A stretch of DNA of 64,000 nucleotides, taken from positions 63,138,234-63,202,233 of the forward strand of contig OY743174.1 in NCBI GenBank assembly GCA_963555705.1, read 5' to 3'. The notes beneath the pieces are model-generated. The model searched no databases. It was not told the DNA's origin and was given only the letters and a program-made list of their open reading frames with translations. The stretch is from Ligustrum vulgare. Lineage: Eukaryota > Streptophyta > Magnoliopsida > Lamiales > Oleaceae. This document shows positions 21,518-31,577 of the stretch, piece after piece; position 1 is the first letter of the stretch, and each line of letters begins with the position of its first letter. The position numbers were made by a program, and so were the translations under genes.

Positions 21518-23195
21518 TGTTCGCTAAAATCGTATACCGCATGTGCACGGTTCGCGTTCAAGTAGTAAAGTGGAGTAGAGAAGTCCAGGTTATCGTACCC
21601 ACGAGGATTGATTGATTTGTAACTAAAGTTATTGATTTCATTTTAAAAGAAAAGTCAAGTAACATAAAAATATGGTTTGGTGGTGAATTACTAAGTGACA
21701 CAAATAAGAAATATGACAATATGTAAACTAGTTAACTAAAGCAAATAGATAACAACATGAAACTTAGAATAAAACTAATTAATCTAAATACTTTGATAAA
21801 AATATAAACTTGATAATTAAAACAAGTTACATAATATAAAACAAAGTGAATTTAGTTTTCATAACTATACTAATTTCTTCTTTTCAAAAATCAATAATTG
21901 ATAGTTAATTAATCAACCAAATTACACAGAAAATTTTTAAAATTACCTAACTTGTGTAGTAAATTTCAATTACAACTTAAAATAATAACACACATTCAAA
22001 AGTTACAAAAACCTAAAACAACATTCATAATCACAAAAACATAAACATAAATGTCCAACATCTACAAACAACCTAAAATACTTAATAAGAAATAAATTAG
22101 TCAAAAATTCCAACACAATAACATTAACCCATAATAAACTAACAACAAAATTTAACAAACAATATAAACATATGAATAATACTCAAAATAAAGATTAAAA
22201 ACAAGAGAATAAAGAAAACTTCCCCTTTTTGAATAGTTCTTGAAGTAAAAATTCAAGATATCTTCACTTTGAGCCAAGTTCCTTCATCAACCATAAATGT
22301 CTTCAACCACTCAAATATAAAATATTAATTACACAAAAATTAAATGACATTCTTGATGGGAATATGAGAAAATAACAATAATCAAAAGCTCAATAATAAT
22401 AAGCAACTTAAATGTACAATAACTTCACTAAACATAAAAATATTAACTTAACATTGCATTAAAAGTATGAAAAATAAGAGGAAAATTACAAAAGAAATTA
22501 AAAGAGGCAAGAACTTACTTGATAACCCTAAAAAGTGAGGATTTTTCCTATTTAAACCCCCAACACTAGATCCGCGAAATTCAGCATATGAGCCGAACCA
22601 GGTCGGCCAGGTTGACCCAGTCCGACCCGGACATTTTTTTTATTTTTTATTTTTGTTTTTAAAGCCGCGTGATCGCCCGGTTGATTTCCCGGCGGCAGCT
22701 TAGTCTCGGGTCCGTTTTGAGGTCCAAGTCGCGTTCGCGATCGCGTGGCTCAGCTGGAGGGTAGTTTGAACGTGACTTGGTTCGAGCCACGCGATCGCGT
22801 GGCTCGGCTGGAGGGTAGTTTTGCGGCTAAGTCCATTTCGTAATTGCCATTAAGTCCTCCATCTTTTAATCTCGAGTAATTTAGTTCCCAACTTTTCAGA
22901 TTTCTTTCAAATATGTCATTCTAAAATTGCACTTTAGACCCTTCAACTTTTGAAATCTTGCAATTTGGTCCCTCGGTTAATTGCGCGGCTTGTCCAAAGC
23001 TTCCCAGAAGTGACAAAATGGTCCCCAAACTTTCAATTTCAGCGTAATTTGCACTTCTTTTGTGGTTTTTGACTTCAAACTTGGATATTAACCTATTTAA
23101 ATACAAAATATGCATAAATTAGTAGATATTTGCTCAATATGTTCCAAAATATGCTAATTTAAAGGTATAAAAAGTGTATAAAAATGCACTTAACA
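21518..23195 (-). mobile_element. Solo LTR, Tat/Athila-type family, reverse orientation, TSD CCAGA
   Basis: On the plus strand it runs from TGTTCGCTAAAATCG to ATGCACTTAACA and is flanked by CCAGA at 21513-21517 and 23196-23200, a perfect 5-bp duplication. Its left 90 bp are the reverse complement of the right end of the LTR at 23835-25495 (including the CGCGAACCGTGCACATGCGG block). GC-rich palindromes (GCGTTCGCGATCGCGTGG, CCACGCGATCGCGTGG) lie at about 22665-22815. No internal region remains, so it is a solo LTR. Confidence 0.88.
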
Positions 23196-23322
23196 CCAGA
23201 CCGTAAATAAGCAATAAGTAACCTAATTTTATTGAACTAATTTCAAGATAAACTATTTTCATATTTTCTATAGTAATTTCTAAATTCAAAGTACATGTAA
23301 TAATTAATGACCGAGATACATA

Positions 23323-23443
23323 ACCCTTGTTTGGTATTGATAAAAATCAGATTTTTAGTTGATTTTGATAAAATTGATGAGATGTGTGTTTGAAAAAGTC
23401 GTGAATCCCATAAAAGTATGGTTAAAACTAAATGTTGACTTTA
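23323..23443. mobile_element. PIF-like MITE, 3'-truncated by the duplication junction
   Basis: It starts ACCCTTGTTTGGTATTG and keeps the left two-thirds of the MITE found complete at 29349-29521. It is cut where copy 2 of the segmental duplication starts (about 23444). The MITE therefore predates the duplication. Confidence 0.6.
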
Positions 23444-23482
23444 ATGCAACATTGATGTGATATTGTGACCAGTATGTTACCA

Positions 23483-23546
23483 GAAGAATTTTCTCCTACC
23501 CGTGGCAGGTATACTTGTCATGGGTAGGAGAGACTCTTTGTTAGTT
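23483..23546. repeat. 64-bp palindromic insertion flanked by GTTACCA repeats
   Basis: Compared with copy 1 (16857-16865), copy 2 has 64 extra bases plus a second GTTACCA (23476-23482 and 23547-23553). The insert contains the inverted repeat TCTCCTACCC (23492-23501) and GGGTAGGAGA (23522-23531). It is too short for a known MITE; it may be an insertion in copy 2 or a precise loss from copy 1. Confidence 0.5.
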
Positions 23547-23834
23547 GTTACCAATATCACATACAACCTTCCTATTGGGCACGGCAGACCGTACATAAGC
23601 AATAAGTAACCTAATTTTACTGACCTAATTTCAAGATAAACTATTTCCATATTTTCTAGTAATTTCTTGATTCAAAGTTCATGTAATAATTAATGATCGA
23701 GATCAGTGGCAGATTTAGGACTAAAGTCCAGCTAGAGCGGCCGATGGTTGACCGATGACGGATGACGGCGCAATAATTAAATTTTTTATTTAATATTTAA
23801 TTAAATAATATTAAAAACTAATCAATAAATATAT

Positions 23835-25495
23835 TGATAAGTGTGCGTTTTACACACTTATTGTGCTTTTAAATAGACAATTTAATTGACAAATTGAGCA
23901 AATATCTACTTATATATTGTGTTTATCTTGTACAATTAGGTAAAACCTCAATTGGGAAGCAAATGGACAAGATTGGAGTGCAATCAAGCTAAAAGAGGAG
24001 CAAATTTAATGTACAAGGACCTAATTGAAAGAAATCAAAAGTTCAGGGACTCAATTGCAATATCTCAGAAAGTTGGAGGACTAAAGATGCAAATATTTCA
24101 GGGGCATACTTGTAATAAAAGCTAAAATTCGAGGACTAAATTAAAGAAGACCAAAATTTGGAGGACCTGGATGGCAATTAATTGAAGGACCAGACCACAA
24201 ACACTCACTCAGCTGAACCACGCGAACGCGTGGTTAAGCACAAGGCACGCTCGCGAGATCAGGCCACAAATCAACCCGAGAGTCTGCAGCCTAACCACGC
24301 AATCGCTAGGCATTCAGCCACGCGATCGGGTGGCTGAATGCTGACCCAGTTTCGATTTTAATTTTCTGTTTTTGTTATTTTCAATTAAGGCCGCGTTTGG
24401 CTCGTTAGGGGCGCATTTTTTGGACTATTTTAGGTCAGATTTTGGGAGTATAAATACTCCCATTTCTTGACTTCATCACATAATTCACCTCACCAAACCC
24501 TAGCCCCCCTTTTCTCTCTTCTTCTCTCTTTTCTTCTTCTTTCTTTTTCTTTGTTTTTGTTTTTGGTTGTAAAATTAGTTTGTAGTTTAGTTGTGTTTCT
24601 AAGTTACTAGCACCATTTGGATCAAAGGAGCAAGAAGTCAAGTGGAAATACAAATCAAAGTTCAAGAAATTTTGGGGCAAAAATCAAGGGAAGTGATTTA
24701 TTTCATTATCTTGTATTTTTAATCTTTGATTTCTATATGTTGTGCTGTATTTTTGTAAACCTCAACTTTTATGCAATATTTATATAATGAGTTAGTTATT
24801 TTATGTTGGGATGATTGATGTAGCTTAACTTAGTTTAAGTAATTTTAATGTTTGTTTATTAATGTTGAGCTTATTTCATGTGTGTTTGTTGTTGAGATTC
24901 TTCCATGTGTTTGATTAATCACCAAATATATGTTTTGTGAAGTGTATGATAATCGAGAGATATTATGCATTTTAGACCAATTAACAAATGCTCTAGATTC
25001 TTGTTAAGGATAGAGATATACCTTAAACCCTAGATAATCCATTGAGCTATTTTCACAAAGAGTTAATGCAATTGATTGGGCCTTAATCGACATAGAGATA
25101 TAGTAGGTTAGACCAATTGATTAGGGTTAATTTCACTCGAGAGAGGTAATTAGCTAAGCTTGAAAAATCGGGTCTAACATTGTAAATGAGTAATTTATTA
25201 ATTTGCATGTGTTGAGAAATTACTTAAGCAAGAGTTAAGTTTAATCATGAATTCCAACTATTTTATCTTTCATTTTCCTTATTTTAATTTGGTTTAAAAT
25301 TATTTTCTTTAATTTAGAATTTACAAAAATCCAACTTTTAATTGTGTGTTTCTTTTTATTGTTAGAATTAAATTAATTAAAGTTATATAATCTAAAGTAA
25401 ACATTCCTCGTGGAATCGACAATCCGGACTCAAAAAGTCCACTTTATTACTTGTACGCGACCCGTGCGCTTGCGGTACACTATTTTGAGCGAACA
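23835..25495 (+). mobile_element. Solo LTR, Tat/Athila-type family, TSD TATAT, inside hAT 1
   Basis: The LTR runs from TGATAAGTGTGCGTTTTACA to ATTTTGAGCGAACA, flanked by TATAT at 23830-23834 and 25496-25500. The right end shares CGTGGAATCGACAATCCGGA and GCGACCCGTGCGCTTGCGG with the other family members. The GC-rich palindrome block (ACCACGCGAACGCGTGGT, GCCACGCGATCGGGTGGC) lies at about 24205-24345. A TATA-like GGAGTATAAATACTCCC at 24436-24452 followed by a CT-rich tract suggests the LTR's own promoter. Confidence 0.88.
24439..24452 (+). promoter_or_regulatory. LTR-borne TATA box
   Basis: GTATAAATACTCCC lies mid-LTR just upstream of a CT-rich stretch with CTCTCTTCTTCTC, the usual arrangement of an LTR U3/R promoter. 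The related LTR at 725-2482 has AAATCTATAAATACCAG at about 1601-1617 in the corresponding position. Confidence 0.5.
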
Positions 25496-25500
25496 TATAT

Positions 25501-25652
25501 CATTCTAACATCATCTCTAATGTTAGGATCATACGAATCGATTGAGGTCTTTTTCCTAGATTCGACACAATATCATTCATATTGAATGCAGTGCGAAATT
25601 TCGTTGTGTTATCAAAGTCTAATAACTGTTTTTGTACACCAGAAGTAATTGC
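25501..25652 (-). pseudogene. Trace of a TTF-type zinc-finger hAT transposase N terminus
   Basis: On the minus strand two frames read DIVSNLGKRPQ and then, after a shift, SYDPNIRDDVR. This resembles the conserved 'D-G-R-PI--Y-PN-RD-VRR' start of plant hAT-family proteins with a TTF-type zinc finger (zinc finger MYM-type protein 1-like). It lies inside a hAT element, which fits. Only about 50 codons remain, and they are frameshifted. Confidence 0.35.
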
Positions 25653-25657
25653 GGGAC

Positions 25658-28226
25658 TGTAGCGCCCCGAGTTCTAAATACCCGGTTTACCACGTCATTT
25701 TCTGGTCTAAATTTTAAAATAATATTCTAGTGGAAGAAATCACTGAAATCTGTTTTTGGCAACATTAAATAAACGGTAATGATCGATAAAATTCGAAAAT
25801 ATTTATGAAATAATTCAAATTAACGAATTCGAGCCGTTAATAATACAAAACATTCGGCAATGCCATAATTTCTCCAATAATTGAAAATCTCAAAAATAGC
25901 CAAAGTTTAGAAATATGGATCATCAAAATAAGATTCTCAATTATTTAACGACTATTGTCACTATCATCCATCATTGGCCACCTTCTCTGAAGTCTGCAAA
26001 TGTTGTTAAAAATAGACATGAGCATTTCATAGAAATATTTAGTAGACTCATCGCCAATTAATTAATCCACATTATAACTGAACACATAAATGCAGCCTCT
26101 TTATAAATCATAAGGCGTGGGTTGCTCTTCTCGTGCATTAAAGCGCATGGCTTCTCTTTGAAAATCATAGGCTCTTTAAAATCATAGGGTATGGGTTGCT
26201 CTTTCTTCTCGTGCACATAAGGCACATAAGTTATGCATAACATCATCATTTATCTTGCAAGATATTCTCTTCTTTCTTTCTCATGCATAAAAGCATGTAA
26301 GTTATGACAAGCATAACAACATAATTATTTTCGAAGATATAAATTCTCGTCTCTTTTCATAAAAATGACTTTCACATAAGTCACATAACATACACATTCA
26401 CATGCAATCATAATTTAAATCAATTAATAGGGACGAGTCTACCTTAAACTTGATGAGTGCAAAGTTGAGCGGGAAACAACTTCAATTCTTTAATTCTCCG
26501 TACGCTTCGTCTAGCCAATTAGAAAATAAGTTAAATTAGTCTTTTGAAATTTATAGTTTAAAAATGATAAATTACAATTTGGGGACTGAAATTGATGATT
26601 TAAAAGTTGGGGGACTAAAATGAATGCTTTGGAAGTTGAGGGACTAAAACGAATTTTTTGGAAGTTGATGGACTAAAATGAATATTTTTGAAAGTTGAGG
26701 GACTAAAATGAATATTTTGAAAAGTTGGGTTGAAGCTAAAAACAAATATTAAACTATAGGGCTAAAATAATTGATTTTAAAAATGAAGGACTTATTAAAA
26801 TCATTTAGAACTTAAGGGGACTGAAATAATAGGTTTTAAAATTATAAGGACTAATTTAAAATCATTTTGCAAACTTGGGGGCTAAGCTGCAAATTCAGAA
26901 ACTTAAAATATAAAAATCACTTCCCATTTCTCTCTCTTCACTTGCGTGAAGACAAAGAGAAAGTGAGAGACAGAGGCGCGGGCTGAGGAAAGAAAACGGT
27001 CTCCGACCGACGGCTCGCCGGCGAAAACTTCGGCACAGGGTGCGGCGAACGGCGGGGGTGTGGTAGACTAGGTTTTTGTGCGCTTTAGGTGCGAGATCGA
27101 TGGCTAAACCGAGGCTTGGAGGTCGCGATTTGGGTCTGAAATTCCGGCCATGAACCCGACGATTCAAGGTGAGTGTTTAGCATTGGATTCTCCTTGGTCT
27201 TGGGTTTTGATTTTTCGACTGAGTTTGGGGAGGTTGTGGCCTTCGACAGTGGCGGTTTGGAATGGGTGGTTTGGTAATGGTGGCTGCTCGACCACGGTGG
27301 TGGGTGTTGGAGCGATTCTTGGTTTGTGCAGGTTAAGGTGGTGATGGTGGAGGTGAGTTGGAGGTGGCGGTGGTGATGATTTGGGGTCTTGGCAGTGGGA
27401 TGGTGGTGTCCGGTGGTAGAGGGGCAGGGGTGCTGGGTTTGGTAATGTTGGTTGGGTGCTGGTGGTGGAAGGGTCATGGTGGTGGTGGTGGTGATGATGA
27501 TGATGATGATGATGATGAAGGAGGTGGCGGTGACTGACCACGGTGGCGGTAATGGTGAAGGGCAGTGTTGGTGGTGATGATGATTCGATTTGGTGGTTGG
27601 TTCATTTGGGTTGTGGTTGTGTATTGGTTTGGTTGTGGTGCTGATGCTGCAATGGCTGCGTGAGGGAGATGGCTGTCGAGGGTTGGGGAAAATCCTTACC
27701 TTGAAACTTGGTTGCTGGAGAGGAAGAGGCTGGAATGGAGTTGCAACGGTTTGCAAGGGAGGCTGCTGAGCTCCAATGGCTATTGTGTTGAGGGAATGAG
27801 TTGAGAGGAAAGGAGAGGTTGGTGAAGATGGTGATGCTGAAGGTTAGGTTTGGGGAAGGGTAGGTGATATTGAGCTAGGTGTGGTGTAGTGTGGTGTGGT
27901 ATGGTATTGGATTGATGTGATGGATGGAGGTTGGTGGTGTGAAGACCTAGACAAGCATTTTACGTAGTTCGAGGAAAATTCGCACGCGAAAACAACTGGG
28001 TCGGACGCAATTTGGGATTTAAAGTGATTTTGAAAATAACAATTTAAATAAATAATTAAAATAATAAAATTTTGGAAATTCGAAATTTAATTTAAAATTG
28101 AATTAACTCGATTTGGTTAGACACACGCGTCGTGATGTTAGCTTAAAAATGGGTGGGATCGTAGCGGCTCGTTTTCATGATTTTAAAATAATTATTTAAA
28201 TTGCGTAAAAGTTCTCGATCGTTAAA
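25658..28226 (-). mobile_element. Solo LTR of the chromovirus family, 2.57 kb, TSD GGGAC
   Basis: It starts TGTAGCGCCCCGAGTTC and ends CTCGATCGTTAAA. GGGAC at 25653-25657 and again at 28227-28231 is a perfect 5-bp duplication. It is homologous along its length to the LTR at 17805-20419 and has the same orientation, so its sense strand is minus. A GC-rich block at 26930-27950 is GGTGG-rich on the plus strand and contains a (GAT)n microsatellite; the 223-aa and 125-aa Pro/His-rich frames on the minus strand are read from this skewed sequence and I do not call them genes. Confidence 0.87.
27486..27525 (+). repeat. GGT/GAT trinucleotide microsatellite
   Basis: A (GGT)n run passes into (GAT)n within the solo LTR, giving the poly-His and poly-Ile runs in the antisense frames. 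Confidence 0.8.
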
Positions 28227-28231
28227 GGGAC

Positions 28232-29335
28232 CACTAAAACTAGAATTACTAGATTGAGAATTTCTTTTAGGTTAAAAAAAAGTTCTATTGTCTGTAAATC
28301 AATTATCACAATTCCCAAATCAAATCAATTACTCAACAAATCTGAAATCCCAATAAAACATAATCACAATTTAGAAGTCAAATATTCACCAAAACCTAAA
28401 TCACAATTTACTATATAATTCATTTCAAATAAGGGGAATATGGGCTCACCAATGAACACATTCCAAAAACTTAATATTTACGCAAAATTTCCAAATAACA
28501 TTTCAAATTCAAAACTAAAATAAGGTCAGCCTCACATATCTGAGATTCAAATGATGAGAAATTGAGATTCAAACGATGAGAAATCAAATCATAGATTCAT
28601 CCCAATAATCACAATTTACAAATCTAACCACATTGTAATTGCAAAAACTTAAATGGAACATTTATGCATAATTCCCAAATCAATTATAACGAATCAAGGT
28701 TTAGCCTCATTACCTGATAATTAAAATGAGAAATCACAAGTGGATCAAAAATTGGGGAATGACAATGGGCAGTCGAGTCGAGTAATCTAACCAAAAAATT
28801 GAGAAATCAAACATCAATATTACTGATTAAAATGTTTAAAACTTAGACATTCACAACCCAAAAAATTTGAAAATTACAAAACCAAATATATATATATAAC
28901 AACAACCTGCTTCAAATAAAAAAAACAACAGACATTCAGAATTTGTTGCCTGTCGGTGGTCGACTGGTGGCTAACAACAGACATCCCCAGTCTCTCTTGT
29001 TGCCAGGGTTGGAGCGTCCGGTGGCGACGACAGTGCTGCTGCTAGTGGTGACACTGGTGGTGAAGGCAAACTCGAAGTCTCAAAGGGCATTGATTGACCA
29101 CGCTGAGAGAGAACCATGAAAGGGGTTAGGGTAGGGATTTGACTTGGGTTGTGGGTTCAATACTTGCAGATTTGGACAAAATGGGAGAACGATTTGTATT
29201 TGTTTTGGGCTTGGGTAGTAATTTGGGCAAAAAAATTAAAATTAAAACCTCTGCACAGGCACACAGCCCCACTGTCGGCGGTCCACCGACGTCGAGGTAG
29301 CGGCGCTACCTCGCCTAAAGTTGGATCCGCCTCTG
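28232..29335. other. Right arm of hAT 1, non-coding
   Basis: The first 700 bases are AT-rich with repeated 'CAAATCA...CACAATTTA' strings. The last 350 are GC-richer (GGTGGCGACGACAGTGCTGC at 29013) with a palindromic GAGGTAGCGGCGCTACCTC near the end. No frame with a known domain; the 66-aa frame at 29149-29349 runs through the element terminus. Confidence 0.4.
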
Positions 29336-29348
29336 ATCGAGATACATA

Positions 29349-29521
29349 GCCCCTGTTTGATATTGATAAAAATTAGACTTTTAATAGATTTTGATTAAAA
29401 TTGATGAGATGTGTGGTTGAAAAGTTGTGAGCCCCATAAAAAGTGTGATTAAAATTAAACGCTGTCTTAAAATTAGATTAAATTTGAAAAAAAAAAAAAA
29501 ATAGTAATACCAAACAAGGAC
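29349..29521. mobile_element. PIF/Harbinger-like MITE, complete copy
   Basis: The ends GCCCCTGTTTGATATTG and AATACCAAACAAGGAC form terminal inverted repeats, flanked by ATA at 29346-29348 and 29522-29524. The interior has 'AAAATTGATGAGATGTGTGG', shared with the copies at 23323 and 38733. Confidence 0.7.
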
Positions 29522-29802
29522 ATAATTTTCATGTTTTTCTCTATCAAAATTCTCTAGCATGAGTTTTGTAAAAGTTTTTTTTTTTTGTCTATAAACAAAC
29601 AATGTAATTTTTTCAAGGTAAAATATGTGATTGAAAAATAATTTGAAAAAATATGTGTAGTTGCAAAGTGGTTTTAAGAAATTTGTTATTTTATAAATAA
29701 GTTAATTAGTAAATAAAATTATTCTCTTTGACGTTAAACTGATCAATTGGGTTGTATGAAAATGTTATTTGTACATAATTGAGTTACCTAATGATTCATC
29801 TT

Positions 29803-30001
29803 ATGTTTGGTAAATTGTTTATAAATATAACAACGTGACAATATTTCATTGGTCAATATATATATATTTTGAAAATTCGTCAAAAATTGTGGATGAGTCT
29901 TTGACCAATCGAAACTGTTGATTTTTCAAAAAAAATTGTCCAATGAGATATTGTCACGTGGTCATTTACAAACACAATTTATAAACAAATTTTACCAAAC
30001 T
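29803..30001. mobile_element. Foldback MITE, about 200 bp with 60-bp arms
   Basis: The left arm (ATGTTTGGTAAATTGTTTAT... CGTGACAATATTTCATTGG) is the inverted complement of the right arm (CCAATGAGATATTGTCACGTG ... TTTTACCAAAC). The arm sequences TTTATAAAC and TCATT-GTC also occur in the MITE at 53719-53946, so the two belong to one family. Confidence 0.65.
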
Positions 30002-30544
30002 GGTAGAGACTTACATATAGATAAGATGTCAAGAAGGAGTGAAGTTTTTGTTTTTGTTTTTTTGTTTTTTATTGAAGAAATTCCGATCCAATCATATCTC
30101 ACATCATGTGAATAGAAATCATTATGTACACGTAGCAAAATCGTATAAAAAATTAGACTTGATTTTTCTAAAATCTTATGGATTTATTGTTTAATTTTTT
30201 CAACAAGTGGAAATTACACCTATCTCTATTTTTTAGGAATCAATTCAAAAATAAGTCTAAACCCATATTAATTCAAATTTCAGGTTGTAAATAAAATTTT
30301 AATAATTAAATAATATTATTATAAAATTAAATTAATTACACAAATTACACCACTCATTTCCAAACCCTAATACAATTCTTCTTCTCTCTCTACCCATCTT
30401 CTCCTATAATTCCACGGTGCCATTCTCTCTCCCCATAACACACAACAGAAAAGCTGGTGACTCCCCAACGCCGGCGTTGCTACCCCCGGTGGTGTGGGGT
30501 TTTCTGGCGGAGGCGGAAGCAGCAAATGTGACAACAATTTTCCG

Positions 30545-30862
30545 TGATACCTTGGTGATGGTGGTGGTGTGGTTTATGGTTTTTGGAACGTGGAAATGGT
30601 ATGCAATTTTTTATTTTTGATTTTTGGTATGGGTTTTCTGGTAGTGGCAACGACGTTGGAGGTCGAGCCGATGACTGGGGGCGATGGAGGTGAGGGGATA
30701 TTCAGGATACCTTGGTGATTGTGGCATTGTGTTTGATTGTTTTTGACATTTGGAGATGGTGTCTACGATTATTTATTTTGAGATGATGTCTGCGATTTCT
30801 GGTGACGACGACGGCATAGAGGCCGCGCCGACGAATATGAGAATGGAGGTGGGGGATATTAA
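30545..30862 (+). repeat. Diverged tandem duplication, about 160 bp, GC-richer
   Basis: The blocks at 30545-30700 and 30708-30862 both run 'GATACCTTGGTGAT-GTGG', 'GTTTTTG-A--TGGA-ATGGT', 'TTCTGGT', 'CGACG', 'GAGGTGGGGGA'-like sequence. The copies are clearly related but well diverged. The neighbourhood (30349-30620) is CT-rich then G-rich like a transcript start, but no gene model could be built. Confidence 0.4.
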
Positions 30863-30943
30863 GGGGACAGCGGTATGGTGGTACTAAGATCAAGGAGCCG
30901 ACGATAGATGTTGATCAGTTATTGATAAATGTAACTTCAAAAA

Positions 30944-31185
30944 TTTGTGACCTAATATAATTGATAATAAGTATAAATTAATCGTGACATAATAATTTGA
31001 TAGGTTGTGACCTAATAATTTAACAGGTTGTAAGTGACCTAGAAATAATTTCGATTTGTGACCTCCTATTTTAATAATTTGTGACCTAAAATATTGATGT
31101 ATCATTGTATTGTGACCTAAAATAAAATTGTGATTTAAAAGATTTATCTTTTGTGACCTAAAATTATATAATATTGTGAACTTAA
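30944..31185 (+). repeat. Interspersed TTGTGACCTAAAAT repeats
   Basis: The word TTGTGACCTAA or close variants (GTGACCTAGAA, GTGACCTCC, GTGACCTAAAAT) recurs about eight times in 240 bases at irregular spacing in AT-rich DNA, ending roughly 390 bp upstream of the tandem-BRCT gene start. No coding sequence. Confidence 0.55.
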
Positions 31186-31472
31186 TATATATAGTAAAAT
31201 ATTTTTCTTTCTTTCTTTAATTTAATTAATTAATTAATTATAATTATTACCTTATTTTTGAAATTATACAAGTTTGACCTTATTTTTAAAATTTGTATTT
31301 AAAACACCTTAATTGTATATTTTTCCCAATTAATAATTCAAACCATACTCGGCTTAAATTATAAATTGGGCTCAAATTTAAATCCAGCCCAAACCCAAAA
31401 GTCACACAAATTTTCATATCGGGCCGGCAGTCGACCCAATCAGCTTGGGACGACAATATATGCATACGTTCT

Positions 31473-31480
31473 GGCGGGAA
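31473..31480 (+). promoter_or_regulatory. E2F-like site GGCGGGAA in the tandem-BRCT promoter
   Basis: GGCGGGAA is the complement of the E2F core TTCCCGCC and lies 98-105 bp upstream of the ATG at 31578. A second GC-rich element, AACCCGCGCC, occurs at about 31502-31511, and TGGGCTC/AGCCCAAAC site-II-like boxes at about 31366-31395. The set fits S-phase or DNA-damage-linked transcription, as seen for many plant repair genes. Confidence 0.5.
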
Positions 31481-31577
31481 TGTTAGCCCGTTGGCACTTT
31501 TTAACCCGCGCCTGCCGTCACTGATGCTTCCTTTAGCGATGGCAGAATGAACTGATGAATCACGCATAAAACATTCA

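Larger units (their letters stand above)
16825..23443 (+). repeat. Tandem segmental duplication, copy 1 (with nested insertions)
   Basis: After removing inserted elements, copy 1 consists of 16825-16897, 21507-21517 and 23196-23443. It runs from TGCAACATTGATATGATATTG to the first part of a PIF-like MITE (23323-23443). Copy 2 (23445-29470) repeats the same order: TGCAACATTGATGTGATATTG, the 'CATACAACCTTC-TATTGG' block, GCACG, 'CAGACCGTA-ATAAGCAATAAG', 'CATGTAATAATTAATGA-CGAGAT' and the MITE. Copy 1 is interrupted by a hAT-like element (16898-21506) and a solo LTR (21518-23195). Confidence 0.7.
23704..29335. mobile_element. hAT transposon 1, 5.6 kb, 8-bp TSD ATCGAGAT, with nested LTRs
   Basis: The left end CAGTGGCAGATTTAGGA pairs with the right end, which reads CAGAGGCGGATCCAAC on the opposite strand: the typical terminus of plant hAT elements. 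The 8-bp direct repeats ATCGAGAT (23696-23703 and 29336-29343) are perfect. Copy 1 of the surrounding duplication has the uninterrupted site ACCGAGATACATA at 23310-23322. Two solo LTRs (23835-25495, 25658-28226), each with its own TSD, sit inside. Own sequence is reduced to about 1.4 kb, with a trace of a zinc-finger transposase at 25501-25652. Confidence 0.82.
23445..29470 (+). repeat. Tandem segmental duplication, copy 2 (contains hAT element 1)
   Basis: Copy 2 matches copy 1 (16825-23443) in order and sequence once the hAT element (23704-29335) and a 64-bp palindromic segment (23483-23546) are removed. The duplication end lies within the MITE, whose full copy ends at 29521. Confidence 0.7.

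Noticed and set aside
27085..27756. 223-aa minus-strand ORF rich in Pro, His and Ser, with overlapping 125-aa His/Pro frame
   Set aside because: It lies inside a solo LTR in a GGTGG/GAT-skewed block, has homopolymer runs from microsatellites and no conserved domain; the equivalent LTR at 17805-20419 shows different frames.
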